DNA of 11,325 nucleotides from Oceanospirillaceae bacterium (GTDB lineage Bacteria; Pseudomonadota; Gammaproteobacteria; Pseudomonadales; Balneatricaceae), in contig DNNY01000123.1 in the NCBI GenBank assembly GCA_003497765.1, positions 1 to 11,325 of the forward strand, in the 5' to 3' direction. Within the stretch, counting starts at the first letter, position 1, and each line of letters starts with the position of its first letter. The notes beneath the pieces are model-generated. The model was not told where the DNA came from, made no database searches, and was given only the letters and a program-made list of their open reading frames with translations. The position numbers were made by a program, and so were the translations under genes. Shown piece after piece: positions 1-4,863 of the stretch.

Positions 1-39
1 ATACTCCGACATAGGGGTTTCGGTGGCAAGATTAGACAT
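1..39 (-). CDS. Possible 5' end of a divergent leftward gene (partial)
   Basis: Reading leftward from an ATG at 39-37, the frame is open to the window edge and encodes MSNLATETPMSEY. It would be divergent from the helicase gene at 230. An extended -10-like sequence (TGTTACAAT) lies upstream on the same strand at 74-82. There is no convincing Shine-Dalgarno sequence, and 13 codons are too few to identify a family or prove coding. The second ATG in the same frame (12-10) could also be the start. This is a candidate only. Confidence 0.3.
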   Translation of the reverse strand, partial: MSNLATETPMSEY

Positions 40-61
40 ATGCTTGATAATTAATCTGGTA

Positions 62-76
62 AATAGCGGCGCTATT
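62..76. promoter_or_regulatory. 15-bp odd-centred dyad in the divergent control region
   Basis: AATAGCG and CGCTATT flank a single central G, giving a 7+1+7 perfect inverted repeat. One base is too short for an RNA loop, so it looks more like a protein-binding site on DNA than a terminator. Its right end overlaps a leftward extended -10 candidate (TACAAT on the minus strand, 74-79), where a bound repressor would block the divergent gene. The operator role is inference from position and symmetry; no regulator family is recognised. Confidence 0.35.
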
Positions 77-190
77 GTAACATAACCTGATCAATACTGT
101 GCTTACTGAATGCTTGTCAAATGCACTCGCCACTGTTTCTAGGTAAAAATACCAGAAGTCACTGTGCTGATGCCGACCAGACCATTTACA

Positions 191-199
191 TGGTAAAAT
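191..199 (+). promoter_or_regulatory. Candidate extended -10 promoter for the DEAD-box helicase
   Basis: TGGTAAAAT matches an extended -10 element (TGn plus a TAAAAT hexamer, 5 of 6 to TATAAT). Transcription would start near 206, leaving a leader of about 24 nt before the ATG at 230. The hexamer 17 nt upstream (TGCCGA) is a poor -35, which extended -10 promoters tolerate. An alternative -35-like TTGTCA at 114-119 has no good partner. Confidence 0.3.
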
Positions 200-229
200 G
201 CAAGATTACTTAGCCGCTTTGTACCTTGA

Positions 230-1543
230 ATGAAATTTGCCGATCTAGAATTAAACCCCCGCCTGTTACAAAACCTAACCAAGCAAGGTTTTGCAAAAGC
301 CACCAAAGCTCAGGAAGCAGGTATGCCAGTTGCTTTTGCTGGCCAAGACCTGTTAATGAGTGCCGATACCGGTAGCGGCAAAACTCTAGCCTTTATGGTC
401 CCTGCCATCAACAAATTACTGACAAGTCAGCCAACTGGGTATAGCACGCGTGCGCTAGTACTTACACCTACTCGCGAACTAGCCCATCAGGTTTTAAGCC
501 TAACCAATAAACTAGTCAAAGGTACTCGCTTGCAAGTGGCACTGATTTTAGGTGGCGAAGACTATCAATTTCAAGCGGCCTTATTGCGCAAAACCCCCGA
601 TATTATCATTGCCACCCCGGGCCGTTTTATGGAACATCAGCGCAAAGGACATACAGATACCGAAAATCTGGAAGTGCTTATTGTAGATGAAGCCGATCGT
701 ATGCTGGAGTTGGGCTTTTGTGAGGATGTGGAAATGATTGCCGCTGCGGCCAATCCAGCCCGCCAGACCTTATTCTATTCAGCCACTTTGCGTAATGCCA
801 AGGTGTTAAGCATGGCTAATAGTTTGTTACAAGCACCCCAAGAAGTGACCTTAAATGATGCCACTCAGGTGCAAGACAATATCCAACAACAAGTGGTTAT
901 CTGTGACAATATTGAGCATAAAAAACGGGTTCTGGTATGGCTACTGGCTAACCAACAAGCCACCAAGCGCCTAATCTTTGTTAATAGCCGCAAATTGAGT
1001 GAGGAGCTGGCTGCATTTTTGCAAAGCCACAATCACCAAGCTGTGGCCTTACATGGTGAATTGCCACAAGATGAACGTAATCAAATTACCCGACAGTACC
1101 GCCAACACCATATTCAACTGCTGATTGCTACGGAAGTTGCTGCACGAGGCTTGGATATAGCTGAAATTGATCAGGTGATTAACTTTGATATGGCGCGCAA
1201 CTTAGACGATTATCTGCATCGTGTGGGTCGCACAGGGCGCGCTGGCTCCGCCGGTTTAGCGATTAATCTCGTCAATATCAGTGAGCGAAAGTTACTTGCC
1301 AATGTTGAGCAAGCTCAAGGTAAGCCCCTATCGCGTCTCAAGATCAAAGGTTTAGCCGCCAAACAACATAAGGATGGTGAACAAGCAGCCAAAAAGCCAT
1401 CTAAAAAATCAAATCCGCTCAAGCAAACACCCACGAAAGCCAAAAATAGCAAGGCCAAGAAGCCAAGCAGCATGGCAGCGAAAGCCAAGGCGGCGACTAT
1501 ATGGGGTGATGGGTCAGCGCCTTTTGGCCTTAAAAAGCCTTAA
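230..1543 (+). CDS. srmB: SrmB-like DEAD-box ATP-dependent RNA helicase
   Basis: This is a cytoplasmic ATP-dependent RNA helicase of 437 residues, close to the 444 of E. coli SrmB, which acts in early large-subunit ribosome assembly. The helicase core is complete: Q-motif region around residues 20-33 (GF then Q28), motif I ADTGSGKT 45-52, PTRELA 80-85, GG 108-109, TPGR 129-132, DEAD 153-156, SAT 184-186, motif IV LIFVNSR 248-254, motif V ending RGLD 306-309, and motif VI HRVGRTGR 330-337. From about residue 375 the tail is low-complexity and rich in lysine, alanine and serine, typical of RNA-binding tails of this group, and ends in a short WGDGSAPFG segment. The N-terminus (FADLELNPRLL, then GF) aligns with SrmB better than RhlE or DbpA from memory, but the assignment within the DEAD-box group is less certain than the family. 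No good Shine-Dalgarno sequence precedes the ATG. It converges on the membrane-protein gene. Confidence 0.87.
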   Translation: MKFADLELNPRLLQNLTKQGFAKATKAQEAGMPVAFAGQDLLMSADTGSGKTLAFMVPAINKLLTSQPTGYSTRALVLTPTRELAHQVLSLTNKLVKGTRLQVALILGGEDYQFQAALLRKTPDIIIATPGRFMEHQRKGHTDTENLEVLIVDEADRMLELGFCEDVEMIAAAANPARQTLFYSATLRNAKVLSMANSLLQAPQEVTLNDATQVQDNIQQQVVICDNIEHKKRVLVWLLANQQATKRLIFVNSRKLSEELAAFLQSHNHQAVALHGELPQDERNQITRQYRQHHIQLLIATEVAARGLDIAEIDQVINFDMARNLDDYLHRVGRTGRAGSAGLAINLVNISERKLLANVEQAQGKPLSRLKIKGLAAKQHKDGEQAAKKPSKKSNPLKQTPTKAKNSKAKKPSSMAAKAKAATIWGDGSAPFGLKKP

Positions 1544-1583
1544 GACACCAAAAGAAACCTTAAATTAGACGCTAATAATTTAA
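1521..1583. terminator. Inverted repeats between convergent genes, possible weak terminator
   Basis: There are two adjacent dyads. CTTTTGG (1521-1527) pairs with CCAAAAG (1548-1554), with CTTAA/TTAAG (1529-1533/1540-1544) nested inside, spanning the helicase stop codon. Just downstream, TTAAATTA (1560-1567) pairs with TAATTTAA (1576-1583) across an 8-nt loop. Both lie at the meeting point of two convergent genes, where a bidirectional terminator would be useful. Neither is followed by a clear U-tract in either direction and the second stem is all A/T, so intrinsic termination is doubtful. Confidence 0.3.
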
Positions 1584-1592
1584 ATATAGTGC

Positions 1593-1973
1593 CTAGTACT
1601 TGCCCATTAGCTGTTTATAATGGCGAAACAGCAAGGATCCTATGGCTGCCGTAAATAGGGCCGTTACCATGGCAATACGGATACCAAGGGGAGCCACAAT
1701 AATCTGCCCAGTACTTATTAATAAGATAACCAGTACACTCCAACCATAATTAACCATAACCAAGACCTTGAGTGGCCGCGCCATTTTGGCTGCGCGGCCC
1801 CCCATCAGCAATAACCAGCCAGTATAAGCCAGCAATAGCCAACCCAATGGTGCAGTAAGCCATGGGTACTGTGTGGCAAAAAGTATATTTAGTAAATCGC
1901 CAGCAAAGGCCATCACTAGACCAAAAGTCAGCCACAGTAAGGCATTCACACGTTGTACAAAGGTAAAAAACAT
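1593..1973 (-). CDS. Small four-helix inner-membrane protein of unknown function
   Basis: This is a 126-residue, strongly hydrophobic protein that I cannot place in a named family. Four membrane segments can be read at about residues 10-31, 38-58, 68-88 and 92-116. Positive charges cluster in the loop between helices 2 and 3 (GGRAAKMARPLK) and at the C-terminus (RHYKQ), so the positive-inside rule puts both termini and the middle loop in the cytoplasm. It starts 6 nt after the deoD stop codon and has no evident Shine-Dalgarno sequence of its own, which suggests co-transcription and translational coupling with deoD. A link to nucleoside uptake is possible from context only; it is far shorter than known nucleoside transporters. 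Confidence 0.75.
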   Translation of the reverse strand: MFFTFVQRVNALLWLTFGLVMAFAGDLLNILFATQYPWLTAPLGWLLLAYTGWLLLMGGRAAKMARPLKVLVMVNYGWSVLVILLISTGQIIVAPLGIRIAMVTALFTAAIGSLLFRHYKQLMGKY

Positions 1974-1979
1974 AGAATT

Positions 1980-2693
1980 TTAAGCCGCCATTTCGAGGGC
2001 AATTTTCATCATATTGGTAAAGGCTTGTTCTCGTTCCGCCGCCGTTGTTGCCTCATGGGTAACTAGCGAATCAGAAACAGTTAACACACAAGCAGCTTGT
2101 TTATTGGTCGCCTGAGCATTAGCAAATAAAGCAAAGGCTTCCATTTCTACAGCTTGGCAACCATGTTGATCACGAATAGTTTGATAGTCATCAAAGTTTT
2201 GCCGATAAAACACATCACTTGAATGAATACGACCCTTGGTGTAGTCAATTTGTAAAGCTTTGGCATGGCTCTCTAATGCTGCCACTAATGCAGGTGAAGC
2301 CTCGAGAATATCGGCTTCACTGACACCCTGTGTACGAGCAAAAGTTGACTCACTCCAAGCATCATCAGCAATGATGACATCATATAGGTTTAAATCAGCG
2401 GTATAAGAACCACAAGAGCCAATCCGAATAATACGTTCCACATTATAGGAGCTAAATAGTTCATAGGAATAAATACCGATACTGGGCATACCCATACCAC
2501 TGCCCATCACAGAAATGGCACGGCCATTATAGGTTCCTGTGTAGCCTAGCATGCCTCGTACACTATTGACCTGCACAACGTCTTGCAAAAAGTTATCAGC
2601 AATAAACTTGGCCCGTTGCGGGTCGCCAGGCATTAAAACAGTCGCAGCAAAGGCGCCCGCTTGGGAATCAATATGGGGAGTCGGTGTGGTCAT
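1980..2693 (-). CDS. deoD: Purine nucleoside phosphorylase, hexameric DeoD type
   Basis: The enzyme reversibly phosphorolyses purine (deoxy)ribonucleosides to free base and (deoxy)ribose-1-phosphate in cytoplasmic salvage. At 237 residues it matches E. coli DeoD (239). Aligned from memory, the E. coli active-site residues are all present: His7 (E. coli His4, donated to the neighbouring subunit), the phosphate site Gly23, Arg27, Arg46 and Arg90, the ribose-binding Glu183-Met184-Glu185, and the base-site Ser207-Asp208 with Arg221. Other family marks are VLMPGDP (19-25), SVRGMLG (44-50), IRIGSCG (89-95) and THEATTAAER (212-221). The ATG is supported by AAGGA at 2702-2706, 8 nt upstream. It is the first gene of a likely two-gene unit with the membrane protein at 1593-1973. 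Of the related nucleosidases, MTA phosphorylase and uridine phosphorylase are less likely given the Asp208/Arg221 pair. Confidence 0.95.
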   Translation of the reverse strand: MTTPTPHIDSQAGAFAATVLMPGDPQRAKFIADNFLQDVVQVNSVRGMLGYTGTYNGRAISVMGSGMGMPSIGIYSYELFSSYNVERIIRIGSCGSYTADLNLYDVIIADDAWSESTFARTQGVSEADILEASPALVAALESHAKALQIDYTKGRIHSSDVFYRQNFDDYQTIRDQHGCQAVEMEAFALFANAQATNKQAACVLTVSDSLVTHEATTAAEREQAFTNMMKIALEMAA

Positions 2694-2701
2694 TTAGGTT
2701 G

Positions 2702-2706
2702 TCCTT
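2702..2706 (-). promoter_or_regulatory. Ribosome binding site of deoD
   Basis: AAGGA on the minus strand ends 8 nt before the ATG at 2693. It supports that start over any internal one. Confidence 0.65.
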
Positions 2707-2721
2707 AAAGCCCTAAGCTTG

Positions 2722-2760
2722 AATAAAAAGAATCCTCAAGGCCATAATCAAATAGCCTTG
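2722..2760 (-). terminator. Probable intrinsic terminator behind the 71-residue gene
   Basis: On the minus strand CAAGGC (2760-2755) pairs perfectly with GCCTTG (2742-2737) across a 12-nt loop. The T-rich stretch CTTTTTATTC (2730-2721) begins 6 nt after the stem. It lies between the 71-residue gene and deoD, so it probably ends the former. The stem is only 6 bp and the U-tract is slightly displaced, so termination may be partial. The weak deoD promoter candidate TTGATT-17-TTTTAT overlaps the same stretch. Confidence 0.5.
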
Positions 2761-2801
2761 TTGGCGCAGTTTGAATAAACCGCTGGGGATGTTAGTGCCA
2801 A

Positions 2802-3017
2802 TTAAGCGAGGGCGCAATCAGCATCATAACGTTCATTTAACCAATGCTGTGCTTCTTGTAAGTCATGGGCAGCAAATACCACTGCATCTTGGGTAGTAAT
2901 ACAGCCTTCTCTCATGGGATCATAAGGGAATACCCACCACTTACCAGTATCACGCTTTTGAATAATATGGTTATGTAATTTGTAACGGTTCTTTCGAATC
3001 AATTCAGCTTTCGTCAT
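2802..3017 (-). CDS. Small protein of unknown function (71 residues)
   Basis: I do not recognise this protein. It has a basic N-terminal third (MTKAELIRKNRYKL), a central aromatic stretch GKWWVFPYDP (25-34), and a probable C-terminal amphipathic helix (about 51-66, DLQEAQHWLNERYDA). There is no signal peptide or membrane segment, so it is probably cytoplasmic. Coding status is supported by a strong Shine-Dalgarno GAGGAG 6 nt before the ATG, by a candidate promoter at 3074-3101, and by a hairpin with a T-tract just downstream. It appears to be its own transcription unit. The single cysteine pair (Cys39, Cys68) has no metal-site spacing. Confidence 0.7.
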   Translation of the reverse strand: MTKAELIRKNRYKLHNHIIQKRDTGKWWVFPYDPMREGCITTQDAVVFAAHDLQEAQHWLNERYDADCALA

Positions 3018-3023
3018 CAGTGG

Positions 3024-3029
3024 CTCCTC
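3024..3029 (-). promoter_or_regulatory. Ribosome binding site of the 71-residue gene
   Basis: GAGGAG on the minus strand lies 6 nt before the ATG at 3017. It is the strongest Shine-Dalgarno sequence seen in the window and a main reason to accept this short ORF as real. Confidence 0.75.
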
Positions 3030-3073
3030 TTATGACCTTAGGCATGAAACAGTAGCGATGTCACCAAGTACAG

Positions 3074-3101
3074 ATATTAGCGTCCTTTATTCAGGTTGCA
3101 A
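3074..3101 (-). promoter_or_regulatory. Candidate promoter for the 71-residue gene
   Basis: On the minus strand TTGCAA (3101-3096, 4 of 6 to consensus) is separated by 16 nt from TAATAT (3079-3074, 4 of 6). Transcription would start near 3067 and give a leader of about 50 nt. It sits downstream of the terminator-like hairpin of the rubredoxin-reductase gene, consistent with separate transcription units. Confidence 0.35.
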
Positions 3102-3110
3102 GTAAGCATT

Positions 3111-3177
3111 AAAAAAAAGTTAAAAATGTCGCAAATATATAAATAACTTGTCTCATATATATAAATTCAATGACATT
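3111..3177 (-). terminator. Possible intrinsic terminator of the rubredoxin-reductase gene
   Basis: On the minus strand AATGTC (3177-3172) pairs with GACATT (3130-3125). The intervening 41 nt holds two AT-rich arms that can extend the stem with one mismatch. The hairpin is followed by TTTAAC and then a run of eight T (3118-3111). The long AT-rich middle makes the fold uncertain, but the position 8 nt after the stop codon and the T-run fit a terminator. Confidence 0.45.
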
Positions 3178-3184
3178 CAAACAG

Positions 3185-4576
3185 TTACGTGTCTATATCT
3201 TGCTTAATTTGATCTAATAATTGAGCCCTTAAATCAACCTTATCACCTTGTAATACAAAGCCCTGTAACCTACCCTTTTGGTCAATAAAACGAGCCACCA
3301 TGCCCTCACCCTCAGAGTCAATTTGCCAATTACCTTCTAAACCCAGTGGCACAGGTAATAAGCTTAGTGGACAGGCGGGCGTTTTGACCATAACCGTCAT
3401 CAGTGGATAGTTAACCTCAGTTATTGTGCCAGTCAGGGTTTTGGCTAGGGCCTGAATTCCCCAATAAATAGGCGCAATATAGGGCATTAGCTGGCCATCA
3501 ATTTCAATGGCATCACCCAAGGCATAAATAGACGCCACATTGGTCGCCAAATATTTATCTACTTTGATGCCCTTATCACATGCAATACCTGCCGTAAGTG
3601 CCAATTCAGTGGCAGCCTGCAAACCAATGGCGGAAACCACAAGATCGACGTCAAGTATCTGTCCATCATTGAGGGTAACCCGATAACCACTTTCAACCTG
3701 ATGCGCTACCTGATAATCAATCTTTGCCACAATATTTTGCAAATGCCAATTGACACCTATAGCTTGTAAACACGATTGCAAACGCTGGCCAATGGCTTGG
3801 GGTAGCAAACGTGGCATAGGCCAAGCCGAACGACCCACAAGATTTACCTGCACACCAGAAGCAGCTAAATCATTAGCAAATTCACAACCAATCAAACCAT
3901 GACCAATTAATAATACCTTGCTTTTACCTGCCAAAGCCTGACGGTATAGACGGTAATCAGCCAAGTTATTAATGCTAATAATATCTTTTGCGCCATCACC
4001 GACAATACTAGTTGGCACAGGCTTAGCACCGGTAGCTAATACCAGTTGGCTGTAGGGTTGTTGACCAAGGTTGGTATGGATAATCTTGGCCTGGGGATCA
4101 ATACGTTCGGCATGACAATGGGTAACAATGCGCATACCTAAACGATTGGCCATATCTAAGGGCTTTTCGCTAATCAAATCCTTAGCTTGTTGGCCATTAA
4201 GTAAACCATTTGATAACGCTGGTTTGGAATAATGCATCCCCGCATCGGCCGTTAGCACCACAATCTCTATGGCACTATCATTTTGGCGAATAGCCTCAGC
4301 TAAATTATAGCCGGCATAACCTGATCCTATAATAACAATGGGGCCAATGGGTTTGGTTGTTTCTGGTTTGCTAATAGCTGCTGTTGTTTCTGGCTGATTG
4401 GTTATTTCAACCATCTCAAAATCAGCTTTACCAACTAAACAATCTGGGCATACCCAATCTTCTGGTACATCTTCCCAGCGCGTGCCAGCCGCAATACCAT
4501 CGTGGGGCCAACCCTGCTCTTCATCGTAGATAAAGCCACATATTAGGCACAGCCATTGTTTATAGGGTTTAGCCAT
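3185..4576 (-). CDS. Rubredoxin fused to rubredoxin-NAD(+) reductase
   Basis: This 463-residue flavoprotein carries its own electron acceptor. Residues 1-57 are a complete rubredoxin with iron ligands Cys10, Cys13, Cys43 and Cys46 and the family core [11 protein letters not shown], closest in my memory to Pseudomonas RubA1 (AlkG2 type, ending FEMxEI). A Thr/Pro/Glu-rich linker runs from about 58 to 78. Residues 79-463 match the length and order of RubB/AlkT-type reductases: FAD motif GSGYAG (84-89), ATG (181-183), pyridine-nucleotide motif GHGLIG (225-230), and second FAD motif YALGD (351-355). In pseudomonads the two proteins pass electrons from NADH via FAD to rubredoxin and on to alkane hydroxylase or oxidative-stress partners, as separate chains. 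No hydroxylase is nearby, so the acceptor here is unknown. Oddities are Leu47 where rubredoxins usually have Gly after the second CxxC, and His226 instead of Ala in the nucleotide motif. No good Shine-Dalgarno sequence precedes the ATG. Confidence 0.9.
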   Translation of the reverse strand: MAKPYKQWLCLICGFIYDEEQGWPHDGIAAGTRWEDVPEDWVCPDCLVGKADFEMVEITNQPETTAAISKPETTKPIGPIVIIGSGYAGYNLAEAIRQNDSAIEIVVLTADAGMHYSKPALSNGLLNGQQAKDLISEKPLDMANRLGMRIVTHCHAERIDPQAKIIHTNLGQQPYSQLVLATGAKPVPTSIVGDGAKDIISINNLADYRLYRQALAGKSKVLLIGHGLIGCEFANDLAASGVQVNLVGRSAWPMPRLLPQAIGQRLQSCLQAIGVNWHLQNIVAKIDYQVAHQVESGYRVTLNDGQILDVDLVVSAIGLQAATELALTAGIACDKGIKVDKYLATNVASIYALGDAIEIDGQLMPYIAPIYWGIQALAKTLTGTITEVNYPLMTVMVKTPACPLSLLPVPLGLEGNWQIDSEGEGMVARFIDQKGRLQGFVLQGDKVDLRAQLLDQIKQDIDT

Positions 4577-4612
4577 AAGGGTGATTTGCTCAGTAGTATT
4601 TTAGGGATGGCT

Positions 4613-4641
4613 ATTATGTCTGCTTAATTAGCTAATTTCTA
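4613..4641 (-). promoter_or_regulatory. Candidate promoter with palindromic spacer for the rubredoxin-reductase gene
   Basis: On the minus strand TAGAAA (4641-4636, 4 of 6) is separated by 17 nt from CATAAT (4618-4613, 5 of 6), giving a start near 4606 and a leader of about 30 nt. The spacer contains the perfect 12-bp palindrome AATTAGCTAATT (4626-4637), which touches the -35 hexamer. A dimeric repressor bound there could occlude RNA polymerase. The operator role is inference, and AT-rich palindromes also arise by chance. Confidence 0.4.
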
Positions 4642-4742
4642 CTACACACTTTGCGCAGTAAATTAAAGGGAAAAGGTTTATATCTAATTTTCTTAAAATT
4701 ACATACAAAATAGAAATTATTAAAAGAATAAATGGAGTAACT

Positions 4743-4796
4743 ATGCAAACACCTAAGCAAGATTGCCCCCATTGTATTGGCATACTTATGTCCTAA
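4743..4796 (+). CDS. Candidate micro-ORF with a CPHC motif (17 residues)
   Basis: An ATG at 4743 is preceded by GGAG (4734-4737) at an ideal 5-nt spacing and opens the frame MQTPKQDCPHCIGILMS, then TAA. The CPHC motif is of the type that binds metal or starts a zinc ribbon. It may be a real micropeptide, a decayed start of a longer zinc-ribbon protein, or chance. It lies in the gap between the rubredoxin-reductase and stalk-protein genes on the opposite strand. No promoter or second CxxC is evident. Confidence 0.3.
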   Translation: MQTPKQDCPHCIGILMS

Positions 4797-4818
4797 CCTT
4801 TAAGCTGAGCAGTTCTAA

Positions 4819-4847
4819 TTGACATAAAAATATTGGTTGGGAATAAA
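4819..4847 (+). promoter_or_regulatory. Possible rightward promoter antisense to the stalk-protein 3' end
   Basis: A consensus -35 TTGACA (4819-4824) is followed after exactly 17 nt by AATAAA (4842-4847, 4 of 6 to TATAAT). Transcription would run into the 3' end of the leftward 832-residue gene as antisense RNA. No credible rightward gene follows, and AT-rich DNA makes such matches common. Confidence 0.2.
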
Positions 4848-4863
4848 AATAGCAATAATTTAT

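Noticed and set aside
1374..1568. Rightward 64-codon ORF overlapping the helicase 3' end
   Set aside because: It is an out-of-frame reading of the Lys/Ala-rich helicase tail, with no ribosome binding site.
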